Assembly: GCF_000169335.1 (NCBI RefSeq)
Contig: NZ_AAXW01000025.1
Coordinates: forward strand, 6,992-70,991
Source: Crocosphaera chwakensis CCY0110
Lineage (GTDB): Bacteria; Cyanobacteriota; Cyanobacteriia; Cyanobacteriales; Microcystaceae
Reading direction: 5' to 3'
DNA length: 64,000 nt
In this document: positions 1 to 8,629 of the stretch, piece by piece
Position numbering within the stretch: position 1 is the stretch's first letter
Layout of the letters: each line of letters opens with the position of its first letter
Made by a program: the position numbers and the translations under genes
Notes under the pieces: generated by a model
Told to the model about the DNA's origin: nothing
The model's database searches: none
What the model saw: only the letters and a program-made list of their open reading frames with translations

Positions 1-1119
1 ATTAACAAAACAGAAATAATGTCCTGTTGTTATCGTACACCTCATTTGATCATTATAGCTGCTCATGCTATGGTAATGGGATGGTTACGTTCTCAAGGAA
101 TATTAACAGGCATCGCGGACAAAAAAGACTGGAAAAAATTAGGTTACGAAATTGAAGGAGAGTTAAAAGAAGGACAAAATATAACTATTACTAGACCGTT
201 AGAAAATTCACCTCATCCTTTACCTAAAGCCTGGAAAAAATCATTGATTGATTTTAATAAATACTTATCGAGACAACAAGAGATTAGTGCTTTATTTCAG
301 AATATTCACAGTAATTTGCGTCGAGACGGATTACGACCAAGCCAAGAAATTTTAGTTTTAGTTTTAGGGAATTATTTTGAGTCCTTTAGATTACAACAAA
401 CCATAGCTAATTTTCTCATTCGACAAGGAATTGATATTTATATTCCAGGTAGTAAAACTTGTAATAATTTAAGCCAAGAAAATGATAATAATCCTAATCA
501 ATTTTGGTATGAAGGAGGCGTAACTATTTCTCGTATTCATCGTACAAAAGGACAAGAAGCGGATATGGTTTATATTGTGGGATTAGATCAAATTGCTAAA
601 GTAGAAAATAACCTATTATTTCGTAATCAATTATTTGTAGCCATGACGCGATCACGAGGATGGTTAACCATCAGTGGAATTGGTAATTATTCTCTGTATC
701 AAGAGTTAGAAAATGTTCTCAAACAAAAAGATAAATTCACCTTAACTTATAGTCATCCTCAACAAAGAGAAATAATGATTACAGAAGCAGCAGAATTATT
801 ACAACGCTATCAATTAGGAGAAAGAAACTTTCAACAAGCAGAACTTTCTAACATGAACTTACAGAAACTTAACTTAGAAAATATTAATTTGATCGGTGCC
901 AATTTATCTGGTGCAAATTTGCAATACAGTAACCTTAACCGTGCTAAATTAATCGCAGCTAATTTGAAAAATGCTAACTTAAAAGGGGTTAGTTTAGTGA
1001 AAGCAAAATTAATTGGTGCTGATTTAACAAATACCAATTTAACTGATGCAGATTTAACCAATGCAGATTTAACCAATGTTATTCTCAATAATACTCAGGG
1101 AATTATGAAATATAACTGA
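1..1119 (+). CDS. Superfamily I helicase C-terminal part fused to pentapeptide repeats (5' partial)
   Basis: The reading frame is open to the left edge, so only the C-terminal about 372 residues are present; the first ATG (position 19) lies inside the domain and is not a credible start. The first half resembles the C-terminal (UvrD_C_2-type) part of superfamily I helicases: an AAHAMVMGWLR segment, HRTKGQEADMVYIVGLD (motif V-like) and LFVAMTRSRGWLTISG (motif VI-like, with the VAMTR core). From about position 820 the protein becomes tandem pentapeptide repeats of the A(N/D)LXX type (ANLSGANLQYSNL, ADLTNADLTN), which form a right-handed beta-helix. The Walker A half lies outside the window, so ATPase competence cannot be judged. 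A DNA or RNA repair or remodelling role is inferred. Confidence 0.8.
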   Translation: MNKTEIMSCCYRTPHLIIIAAHAMVMGWLRSQGILTGIADKKDWKKLGYEIEGELKEGQNITITRPLENSPHPLPKAWKKSLIDFNKYLSRQQEISALFQNIHSNLRRDGLRPSQEILVLVLGNYFESFRLQQTIANFLIRQGIDIYIPGSKTCNNLSQENDNNPNQFWYEGGVTISRIHRTKGQEADMVYIVGLDQIAKVENNLLFRNQLFVAMTRSRGWLTISGIGNYSLYQELENVLKQKDKFTLTYSHPQQREIMITEAAELLQRYQLGERNFQQAELSNMNLQKLNLENINLIGANLSGANLQYSNLNRAKLIAANLKNANLKGVSLVKAKLIGADLTNTNLTDADLTNADLTNVILNNTQGIMKYN

Positions 1120-1196
1120 TAAAATTAGATGATAAATCAAGATAAAGGTAAAATTAAAATAGTAATAACTGATCACTGAAAACTGAAACCAATTCT

Positions 1197-2609
1197 ATGA
1201 CTTTAAACGGAGATAATCCTTTTCTTAATCTTAATTATGAACCTGCTTTAGAGAATTTAGGAGAAGACTACTATGATCAAGTACCAGCTGCAGAATTTCC
1301 TCAACATATTTTAAGGTTTCGTAATGACAATTTATTACCCAAATTAGGGTTATCATCCAATTGTGTAAATGACAACCATTTTATTGAAGCGTTTGGCAAA
1401 TTTAAAGGAGTCAGACCCTTTTTAGCCTTAAGATATCATGGTTATCAATTTGGAGAATATAACCCCTTTCTAGGAGACGGTAGAGGGTTCCTTTATGGAC
1501 AAGTTAGAGGGGTTGACGGAGAATTATATGATTTTGGCACAAAAGGGTCTGGACAGACTCCGTATTCGCGGGGTGGTGACGGGAAATTAACCTTAAAGGG
1601 AGGGGTTAGAGAAGTCCTTGCGGCCGAAACTTTACACAGAATTGGTGTAAAAACCTCCCGATGTTTAAGTTTAGTAGAAACTGGGGAAGCATTATGGCGA
1701 GGAGATGAACCGTCCCCTACTCGTTCGTCTGTTATGATTCGTATGAGTCGTTCTCATATTCGCTTTGGAACATTCGAGCGTTTATACTATATTAAACGAC
1801 CAGATTTAATCAAGAAATTATTAGATTTTGTAATTAATATTTATTATTCAGAAATTGATTTACATTCATCGGATTGTTACAGTTTATTTTATCAAGAATT
1901 AGTGAAACGTCATGCTCAATTAACAGCACAGTGGATGGCAGCAGGGTTTTGTCATGGGGTATTGAATACTGATAATATGTCCATCACAGGGGAAAGTTTT
2001 GATTACGGTCCTTATGCTTTTATTCCTACCTATGATCCTAATTTTACGGCTGCTTATTTTGATTATGGGAAGCGTTATGCTTATAAAAATCAACCTTTAA
2101 TTGTTCGAGTTAATTTGGAGATGTTACAGTTACCGTTAATGACAATTATTTCTCCTGGAAGTTTAGAAACCGCTTTAAATAATTTTGATGATTACTATCA
2201 AAGTGCGTATACTCAAGAAATGTTGAAAAAATTGGGACTATCTGGGTTAATTGAAAACGGGAATGAATTAGTTGAAGTAACTATCGATGCTTTGAAAAAG
2301 AGTCAATTTCCTTATCATCAATTTTTTATTGAGATAATGACCCAAATTAATCAAGGTTGGTGGGAAGATGAATCTACTATCTTAGAAAATAGCAATTTAC
2401 CCGAAATTCATTGGAAAAATTGGCGAAAACTGTATTACCAAACCCTTCGTAAAATTTCTCCTGATGAGATCGATGAGATAATTAAACAGATGAATGAATT
2501 TAATAGTAAAGTACCTTTGCTGAGACCTCAAATTGAATCAGTATGGGAAGCGATCGCTAATGAAAATAATTGGCAACCTTTTAATGAATTAGTTAGCAAA
2601 ATTCGGTAG
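1197..2609 (+). CDS. selO: Protein adenylyltransferase SelO (YdiU family)
   Basis: 470 residues, the usual full length of YdiU/SelO. These proteins have a kinase fold in which ATP is bound inverted, and they transfer AMP to hydroxyl side chains of target proteins; in E. coli SelO is linked to redox stress. Visible hallmarks are the GDGRG turn, the nucleotide-binding stretch KGSGQTPYSRGGDGKL, KGGVREVLAAE, and HGVLNTDNMSI followed by FDYGPYAFI, which carries the catalytic Asn/Asp metal ligands. The ATG follows an A-rich leader without an obvious Shine-Dalgarno. The gene stands alone, 77 nt after the helicase fragment. No C-terminal selenocysteine or CxxC-like end is seen (it ends NELVSKIR). Confidence 0.93.
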   Translation: MTLNGDNPFLNLNYEPALENLGEDYYDQVPAAEFPQHILRFRNDNLLPKLGLSSNCVNDNHFIEAFGKFKGVRPFLALRYHGYQFGEYNPFLGDGRGFLYGQVRGVDGELYDFGTKGSGQTPYSRGGDGKLTLKGGVREVLAAETLHRIGVKTSRCLSLVETGEALWRGDEPSPTRSSVMIRMSRSHIRFGTFERLYYIKRPDLIKKLLDFVINIYYSEIDLHSSDCYSLFYQELVKRHAQLTAQWMAAGFCHGVLNTDNMSITGESFDYGPYAFIPTYDPNFTAAYFDYGKRYAYKNQPLIVRVNLEMLQLPLMTIISPGSLETALNNFDDYYQSAYTQEMLKKLGLSGLIENGNELVEVTIDALKKSQFPYHQFFIEIMTQINQGWWEDESTILENSNLPEIHWKNWRKLYYQTLRKISPDEIDEIIKQMNEFNSKVPLLRPQIESVWEAIANENNWQPFNELVSKIR

Positions 2610-2734
2610 TGATATAACGATCTCTTGCGCTTAGGGAGTTTTAGCACAGTCCAAAGTCAGAATTGAGCGATCGCTGTTATTGAATATAAAAAGGTGTTTT
2701 GTTACTAGCATTCTTTATTTACTAACAAGACGGT

Positions 2735-3619
2735 TTAGCATAAAGGGTTAGCGGGTTCTTCAGGATCTGGATATTTGAGAGAATTAGGGTAAGGAGATTC
2801 TAAATTAGTTTCTCTTAACTCATCCACTTTTAAGAGGATTAAATATTCATAAAACGCTTGTAAAGTACACCAAGCAAACCCTGCTTTGCCGTCTAAAATT
2901 CCCCCTAAAATAAAATACATATAAAACCAACGAACAAGGGGACGCAAAGGCAGTCTTAACGATAAATCTTTTAAGGCTCGTCTACGTTCAACTTCTGTTG
3001 AACCAAAAAATAATTTTTTCCAATTAATACCCCCTTGTTCTAATTGATAGAGAGTTTCTTTCGCTTCATCGGTAGAATAACGATTATGTTTTTCAATCCA
3101 ACGGCTTAACCCTTTCCCACAAGTATAATGGGGATAGGTTTCTTTAAGAAAACCCACGGGTCCAGTGTAAATTTCTCGTTCGGTGTGGCCATAATCTCCA
3201 AACCAGACTTGACCTTTTTCAAATAAACGCATTTGATAACGAGGATATTGGGTACTATGACGAATCCATTGACCCATAAAGATAACCCGTTCTGCTACAT
3301 AATAGCCAATCGCTTCTTTGCTTTGACTGACTGCTACACATTCAGCAAATAATTCTGGGGTCATGCGTTCATCCGCTTCTAAAATATAGACCCATGGATG
3401 TTTCGTTGGGATGTTTTTTAGCATCCAAGTCCGTTGTTTTCCGTGACTTTCAAATTCGTGTTGAACAATTTTTACAGGGTAACGAGAAGCGATTTCTGTG
3501 GTGCGATCGCTACTATAAGAATCAATCACAATCACATCATCCGATAAAGCAATTACCGACTCAATACACTCGGCAATATCGACTTGTTCGTTATAGGTCA
3601 GAATATAGACAGAGATCAT
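2735..3619 (-). CDS. Family 2 glycosyltransferase (WaaE/KdtX-like)
   Basis: 294 residues with a GT-A fold signature at the N-terminus: ISVYILTYNEQVDIAECIES, then VIVIDSYSSDRT (nucleotide-sugar Asp) and VYILEADERMTPEL, where EADER is the metal-binding DXD-equivalent. The central HTEREIYTGPVGFLK and a C-terminal amphipathic stretch (PLRPLVRWFYMYFILGG) are typical of the WaaE/KdtX-like GT2 group that adds a sugar to lipopolysaccharide or surface glycans. There is no signal peptide and it is probably a peripheral inner-membrane protein. The acceptor cannot be told from sequence. It is convergent with selO and divergent from the deaminase-like gene; no operon partners. Confidence 0.85.
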   Translation of the reverse strand: MISVYILTYNEQVDIAECIESVIALSDDVIVIDSYSSDRTTEIASRYPVKIVQHEFESHGKQRTWMLKNIPTKHPWVYILEADERMTPELFAECVAVSQSKEAIGYYVAERVIFMGQWIRHSTQYPRYQMRLFEKGQVWFGDYGHTEREIYTGPVGFLKETYPHYTCGKGLSRWIEKHNRYSTDEAKETLYQLEQGGINWKKLFFGSTEVERRRALKDLSLRLPLRPLVRWFYMYFILGGILDGKAGFAWCTLQAFYEYLILLKVDELRETNLESPYPNSLKYPDPEEPANPLC

Positions 3620-3785
3620 TAATCTTTAAGACTATTTTAAGCTTATGGTCAAAATTTAAAGGTTTTTCTTCTATGAGTTAGTTTATCAAGGGAATTAAAG
3701 TTTGTCCTTCATGTTTCCTAATTTGTAACATTCCCTGGATAATCGCTATAAAATAAATCTTAATATACAGCACCAGGAGGTTTTT

Positions 3786-4835
3786 GTGGCACTTTACGCG
3801 GACTTACATCGTCATCTCGGAGGTTCTGTGGTTCCTCGCATTCTTTGGCGATATTTCAAGCGTCATAACCCAGACATGGCGCAACGGTTTCCTGAATACC
3901 CTAGTTTTGAAGAATTTTATACGCGCAAACGAAACACCCTGGATGAATATTTAGAACTCCATACTTTAGTCGAAAGTGTACAAACTGAACAAACCCTTCC
4001 CTACTTCATTTATCGTTTAATTCGTGGAGCTTATATTTTTGAAAATTTGGCTTATTTAGAATTACGTTATACCCCTTATCTTCGGACTCCAGAACATCTT
4101 AATCAGTCTCAAAGAATTGAGGCGATGACTAATATTGTCGAGATAGTTGGTAAGGCTAGTCAAGTCAAAGAATATCCGATTATTATTAGTCAAATTCTTT
4201 GTATGCACTCTCGTTTACCCTATGAAGTCAATAAGGCGATCGTTGATTTAGCTGCACACATGAGAGATTATGTCTGTGCTATTGATGTAGCCGGGGGAGA
4301 TTCTCACTATGGGGAACGATTAGATGAGTTTATTGATCTGTATAAATATGCGCGATCGCTCGGATTAAAAACCACTGGCCATGTTTATGAAACCCCTGAT
4401 GGTTGTTATCCTGAATTGTTACCCTATTTAATGCGGATTGGTCATGGTATCCAAATTCCTTTAAAGCATCCTGAACTATTACCCGAACTCGCTGAAGCTA
4501 ATCAATGTTTAGAAGTTTGTCCTACCACTTATTTAAAAACAGGAACCTTAGAGGATTTATACCAGTTAAAAACAGTGTTTGATCGCTGTTTTGATGCCGG
4601 GGTTGATATAGCTATTTGTACGGATAATGCAGGGCTTCATAATGTTCGTTTACCGTTTGAATTTGAAAATCTTTTGACTCAAGATGTGATCGATTTTCAT
4701 CAGTTGCAAGCTTGTCAAGATGCAGCGTTTCGTCATGCGTTCGCTTGGCCTTATAAGGAACCTCCTGCTTCTTTATTAATTGGTTTGCTTAATGATGATT
4801 CTTCAGAAGAGGAACAAGAATTATTGTCGGTTTAA
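3786..4835 (+). CDS. Adenosine deaminase-like amidohydrolase
   Basis: 349 residues, starting at GTG with a strong Shine-Dalgarno (AGGAGG at 3775-3780). It has the metal-dependent adenosine/AMP deaminase fold: DLHRHLGGS (HxH zinc ligands; adenosine deaminases usually have HxHLDG), TTGHVYETPDG where the H and E of the canonical HAGE motif are kept, and ICTDNAGLHNVRLP in the place of the S/NTDDP motif. Family members deaminate adenosine, adenine or modified AMP. The departures from canonical HAGE and NTDDP mean the substrate may not be plain adenosine. Cytoplasmic; single-gene unit. Confidence 0.8.
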   Translation: MALYADLHRHLGGSVVPRILWRYFKRHNPDMAQRFPEYPSFEEFYTRKRNTLDEYLELHTLVESVQTEQTLPYFIYRLIRGAYIFENLAYLELRYTPYLRTPEHLNQSQRIEAMTNIVEIVGKASQVKEYPIIISQILCMHSRLPYEVNKAIVDLAAHMRDYVCAIDVAGGDSHYGERLDEFIDLYKYARSLGLKTTGHVYETPDGCYPELLPYLMRIGHGIQIPLKHPELLPELAEANQCLEVCPTTYLKTGTLEDLYQLKTVFDRCFDAGVDIAICTDNAGLHNVRLPFEFENLLTQDVIDFHQLQACQDAAFRHAFAWPYKEPPASLLIGLLNDDSSEEEQELLSV

Positions 4836-4842
4836 TCTTTCC

Positions 4843-4870
4843 GTAGAGGTGTTTAATAAAACATCTCTAC
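4843..4870 (+). terminator. 12-bp hairpin after the deaminase-like gene
   Basis: GTAGAGGTGTTT (4843-4854) pairs with AAACATCTCTAC (4859-4870) across an AATA loop, with one G-U pair. It starts 8 nt after the stop codon. There is no clear U-tract, so it may be a weak terminator or an mRNA 3'-end stabiliser. Confidence 0.5.
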
Positions 4871-5025
4871 AATAAATAAAACTACTAAAATCAACTATGA
4901 ATAATTTAGAAGTTGTTCAAAATCTATATAATATCGGTTATCCGTACCTAACTGATTACAAATTATTTAAGCTAAACTGTAAATAGTAGTTTAATGATCT
5001 AACAACACCTATTAATAATTATATA

Positions 5026-5328
5026 ATGAAATTTCCTTTACAATTTGTTTATGATTGGTATCGTAGAGTGATTCGTCATCCTCAATATGGTTGGCTGGTA
5101 ATTTTAGGAACGTTAGTTTATTTTGTCAGTCCCTTTGATATTTCTCCCGATATCTTTCCTATTGCTGGACAAATTGATGATTTCGTGTTACTAACATTAT
5201 TAATAACAGAGTTATTTTCAATGGTAGTTGAAAGATTACAAAACTCCAATCAAGTGACCGTAGAAGATTCTCCAGAAGGTCAGACAATAGAGGTGAATGC
5301 GGTTTCTGTAGATGACAGTTCAAATTAG
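5026..5328 (+). CDS. DUF1232 (YkvA-like) membrane protein
   Basis: 100 residues. The core VILGTLVYFVSPFDISPDIFPIAGQIDDFV is the DUF1232 signature: a transmembrane helix followed by SPxDxxPDxxPxxGxxDD. A second hydrophobic helix (LLTLLITELFSMVV) and a short acidic tail follow. The family is widespread and has no established biochemical role. The gene lies 18 nt before the response regulator gene, so the two are probably co-transcribed. Confidence 0.82.
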   Translation: MKFPLQFVYDWYRRVIRHPQYGWLVILGTLVYFVSPFDISPDIFPIAGQIDDFVLLTLLITELFSMVVERLQNSNQVTVEDSPEGQTIEVNAVSVDDSSN

Positions 5329-5346
5329 AATAGATAAACTAAAATC

Positions 5347-6045
5347 ATGAGTGATTCTGCAACAATATTATTAGTAGATGATGAACCGAGTATTAGAGAA
5401 TCGGTACAAGCTTATTTAGAATATAGTGGAGATTTAACAGTTAAAGTTGCAAGTAATGCAACGGATGCTTGGCAAGTGCTAGAAAAGACAATTCCTGATG
5501 TAATTATTTCTGATATTATGATGCCAGAAGTAGATGGCTATGAGTTTTTAGAAAAGTTAAGAAATGACTCTAGATTTGAAGGAATTCCTGTTATTTTCCT
5601 AACCGCTAGGGGAATGACTTCTGATCGCATTAAAGGTTATCATTCTGGTTGTGATGCTTATTTACCCAAACCGTTTGATCCCGAAGAATTAGAAGCAATT
5701 GTCAAGAATTTATTAGAACGGCGCAAAACAAATGAGAAAACCGCTACTGACTCAGTAAAATTAGAAGAAATTGCCCAAGAAATTCGAGAATTAAAACAAC
5801 AACTAGGACAGCAACAAAACACTTTAATCACTACACCACCACCGATAAAAATTGATTTAACCCCTAGAGAACAAAGCGTTTTAGACTTGGTTGCAGAAGG
5901 TTTAATGAATAAAGAAATCGCAGCCCGTTTAGAGACAAGTGTGAGAAATGTAGAAAAATATGTCAGTCGTTTGTTTAGTAAAACAGGGACAAATAGTCGT
6001 ACAGAATTAGTGCGTTTCGCCTTAAAACATGGATTAACAGAGTAA
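5347..6045 (+). CDS. NarL/LuxR-type response regulator (Ycf29-like)
   Basis: 232 residues. An N-terminal receiver domain (about 5-125) has the acidic pair in LLVDDEPSIRES, the phospho-acceptor Asp in VIISDIMMPEVDGYEF, the Thr in FLTARGMTSDRIKGY and the Lys in YLPKPFDPEEL. A Gln-rich coiled linker (about 130-165) leads to a LuxR-type helix-turn-helix (LTPREQSVLDLVAEGLMNKE). The receiver closely follows the pattern of plastid/cyanobacterial Ycf29 (TctD-like) regulators. No cognate kinase is adjacent. A transcription factor responding to photosynthetic state is an inference from family. Confidence 0.88.
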   Translation: MSDSATILLVDDEPSIRESVQAYLEYSGDLTVKVASNATDAWQVLEKTIPDVIISDIMMPEVDGYEFLEKLRNDSRFEGIPVIFLTARGMTSDRIKGYHSGCDAYLPKPFDPEELEAIVKNLLERRKTNEKTATDSVKLEEIAQEIRELKQQLGQQQNTLITTPPPIKIDLTPREQSVLDLVAEGLMNKEIAARLETSVRNVEKYVSRLFSKTGTNSRTELVRFALKHGLTE

Positions 6046-6238
6046 AATAAAAATTAAAACTAAATGTATGAAAATAGCTTGATGAAAAATTTAGACTTAT
6101 TAGGATTTCGTAAGTAATACAGCGAATTTTTTCGTAAAATTTTGTCAGTAATCAATATGATCCTTATAATGCTGAAAGAATACCTCAATAAATAATTATT
6201 CTGCTTTGTACTAAGAACTTATCTGGTGTATTTTGAGC

Positions 6239-6532
6239 ATGAGAGTTTACTTAGAAGATGATCTTTTATATATTAATCAAGAAGATTTACCTCACTATAA
6301 AAAAGGCGGATCAATAGTAAGAAATAGTTATTTTTGGGCATTAAAATCCATTAGTTGTTATTCAAGAAGAGGACAAGATTGGGAATTTGATGCCGTGGTT
6401 TGGGTGGCATTATGTCGTATGTTGTTATCCTTTGCTGAGTCAGGATATTTAGGAGACTCAGAAACCTTATTAGAGTTTGATGTAGATACTCCTATTCCTC
6501 AAGCTTTGCGGTCAGTTTCTACCTGGTTGTAA
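6239..6532 (+). CDS. Conserved hypothetical protein, 97 aa
   Basis: I do not recognise a domain. An in-frame TTG lies two codons upstream (6233), but the ATG at 6239 is the more likely start. The protein is soluble and acidic, with an aromatic centre (SYFWALKSISCYSRRGQDWEF) and a hydrophobic helix (AVVWVALCRMLLSF). It sits alone between the response regulator gene and the pil operon. The composition matches the neighbours, so there is no sign of recent transfer. Confidence 0.6.
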   Translation: MRVYLEDDLLYINQEDLPHYKKGGSIVRNSYFWALKSISCYSRRGQDWEFDAVVWVALCRMLLSFAESGYLGDSETLLEFDVDTPIPQALRSVSTWL

Positions 6533-6778
6533 CCCTGATACTCTTTATCCTTACCGAATTTTCTCCGAGTGTATTGACTTAACCGAATGAGTTATACAAC
6601 GAATTAACCATTATTATCAGAGTTTTCCTCTATTTCATACAACAAAACGTTAAGTCCGTGGGATGTCAGGAAAATTTAAGTTACATTAGAACGGGAACCA
6701 GATAAATGTGATCTCGATCAACATTGGTTGCCAACATTGTCCACTAAAGAATAGATCAAGTTCCATTTAGTTAAAGAT

Positions 6779-7894
6779 ATGTTAAGCCGTATCCAAGAGA
6801 CCATTGGGGGTTTATTCGGAGGTAAATCTGATGGGGTAGGTTTAGAAATCACCTCTGAAAGATTGAATCTAGCCAAACTCGCCAAACATGGTCAAGGCTA
6901 TAAAATAGCAAAGTTTTGTACTGCTGAAATACCTGAAGGCATTTTTGAAGAGGGAAAAATTGTTGACTCTCCAGGATTAGCTGAACTGATTCAGGAGTTC
7001 TTAACTGAGAACAAAATCAAAACCAAACGAATTGCCACAGCAGTCCCCATGCGAGAAGCCATTATTCGCATTATTCCTGTTCCCGCCGAACTAGATGAAG
7101 CAGAATTGCGGGATATGGTCTTAAACCATGAGGCTGCTTTGTACTTACCTTATCCCAGAGAAGAAGTCGATCTAGATTACCAAAAATTAGGCTTCTTTGA
7201 AGACGAAGATGGGATCGAAAAAGTACAAGTTCTGCTCGTAGCTACCAGACGGGAAGTTACAGACTCTTATATGGATACTTTTGGTCAAGCAGGATTACAA
7301 ATTGATGTCTTAGAGATCAATAGTTTTTCTGTGATTCGTACCATTCGAGAACAATTGCGACAATTTGGGTCAAGAGAAGCTGCTGTATTAGTAGATGTGG
7401 AATTCGATAGCACAGAGATTGCTATTGTAGTCGATGGGGTTCCCCAATTTTCTCGAACCGTTCCAATTGGAACGTTTCAGATGCAAAATGCTCTCTCACG
7501 GGCCATGAATTTACCCCCTTCTCGTAATCCAGAGATTCTTCAAGGAATGACTATTCCTGTGACCCAGTTTGATAGTTTAACCACCCAAGGAACAGCCGTT
7601 AACCCCGGAATGACCGCATTAATGCGAGTATTAGGAGAATTAACCGACGAGTTACGCCGTTCTATTAACTTTTACTTAAACCAAAGTGAAGAACTAGAAG
7701 TGGTTCAATTATTATTAGCAGGGCCAGGAGGGGGGTTAGTACAGTTAGACGAATATTTTACCCATCGTCTTAGTTTACCGACTATGCAAATTGACCCCAT
7801 TGCTGCCTTATCCTTAGAAATGGATAAGGACATTCCTGCCGTTCAACGGCCAGCCCTTGGAACAGTGTTAGGTTTAGGATTACGGGAGGTGTAG
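6779..7894 (+). CDS. pilM: Type IV pilus assembly protein PilM
   Basis: 371 residues, an actin-like ATPase-fold protein of the inner-membrane assembly platform. The N-terminus has VGLEITSERLNLAKL (phosphate-1-like loop); AAVLVDVEFDSTEIAIVVDG and LLAGPGGGLVQLDEYF are the phosphate-2 and adenosine-loop equivalents. PilM sits on the cytoplasmic side and binds the short N-terminal tail of PilN. It is the first gene of pilMNOQ, with 3 nt before pilN. The leader (6533-6778) contains a partial match to a CRP-type site. In cyanobacteria these pili drive motility and DNA uptake. Confidence 0.95.
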   Translation: MLSRIQETIGGLFGGKSDGVGLEITSERLNLAKLAKHGQGYKIAKFCTAEIPEGIFEEGKIVDSPGLAELIQEFLTENKIKTKRIATAVPMREAIIRIIPVPAELDEAELRDMVLNHEAALYLPYPREEVDLDYQKLGFFEDEDGIEKVQVLLVATRREVTDSYMDTFGQAGLQIDVLEINSFSVIRTIREQLRQFGSREAAVLVDVEFDSTEIAIVVDGVPQFSRTVPIGTFQMQNALSRAMNLPPSRNPEILQGMTIPVTQFDSLTTQGTAVNPGMTALMRVLGELTDELRRSINFYLNQSEELEVVQLLLAGPGGGLVQLDEYFTHRLSLPTMQIDPIAALSLEMDKDIPAVQRPALGTVLGLGLREV

Positions 7895-7897
7895 TCC

Positions 7898-8629
7898 ATG
7901 TATAGTTTAGATGTTAATTTCCTTAAAGATCGTCATCTTGAAACCAGTAGCAAAACAACCCTAGTCAACCAAACTCGTGGTGGCCCATCGTTAAAAGAAC
8001 AATTACCTTTGATAATTGGGGGTGCAGTAATGGTCGTATTACCTGCTATCACTGCCAGTTCATTGTTGCTATTGAATCAGTTATCTTCTTCAACCGAACA
8101 AAGAATTCAACAATTAGACACTCAACTAGGACAATTAAACTCACAGAACCAAAGTATTGAAGAAATTAATGCCAAAGTCGAGCAAAATAACCAAGAAGTT
8201 CAATCTTTAGTCACTGTGTTTAATCAAATTCGCCCTTGGTCAGCTATTTTGAGAGAAATTGAAACGCAAATTCCTGCCAATGTTCAAGTCGGGTCTATTG
8301 TGCAAACGGATACTGGAGTGACCATTGGGGGTTATGCCATGGGTTATGACGACCTCAATGACTTTGTCTTGACCTTACAAAGTTCTCCTTTGCTCAAGGC
8401 AGAACAAACAATGATTGAGACAGCCACTTTAGAAGACTTTCCTATAGAAACCAATAATGCCCCTGAAAATGTAGAAATTGAGTTTCCTCAAGGGGTTAAA
8501 TATACCATTACCACAGCCATTAGCGATCGTCCGTCGTCGGAGTTACTTCAAGAATTTGCTCGTAGTGGGGCGACTGGTCTTGTTAATCGCATTAGAACCC
8601 TTGAAAATAAAGGAGTGCTTAAACCATGA
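7898..8629 (+). CDS. pilN: Type IV pilus assembly protein PilN
   Basis: 243 residues. It starts with the conserved PilM-binding tail YSLDVNFLKDRH, then a single transmembrane helix (LPLIIGGAVMVVLPAITASS, about 46-65), a periplasmic coiled coil (LDTQLGQLNSQNQSIEEINA) and a C-terminal ferredoxin-like domain (VQVGSIVQTDTGVTIGGYA). PilN and PilO form the periplasmic alignment ring between PilM and the secretin. The stop overlaps the pilO start by 4 nt (ATGA), indicating translational coupling. The N-terminus is longer than in proteobacterial PilN. Confidence 0.93.
   Translation: MYSLDVNFLKDRHLETSSKTTLVNQTRGGPSLKEQLPLIIGGAVMVVLPAITASSLLLLNQLSSSTEQRIQQLDTQLGQLNSQNQSIEEINAKVEQNNQEVQSLVTVFNQIRPWSAILREIETQIPANVQVGSIVQTDTGVTIGGYAMGYDDLNDFVLTLQSSPLLKAEQTMIETATLEDFPIETNNAPENVEIEFPQGVKYTITTAISDRPSSELLQEFARSGATGLVNRIRTLENKGVLKP

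Noticed and set aside
831..1088. Minus-strand ORF opposite the pentapeptide repeats
   Set aside because: It is the mirror of a strongly periodic coding repeat (KSALVKSASVKL pattern) and has no independent coding signal.
4897..4986. 29-codon ORF in the gap before the DUF1232 gene
   Set aside because: No Shine-Dalgarno, no hydrophobic segment and no recognisable family; length is within chance for AT-rich DNA.
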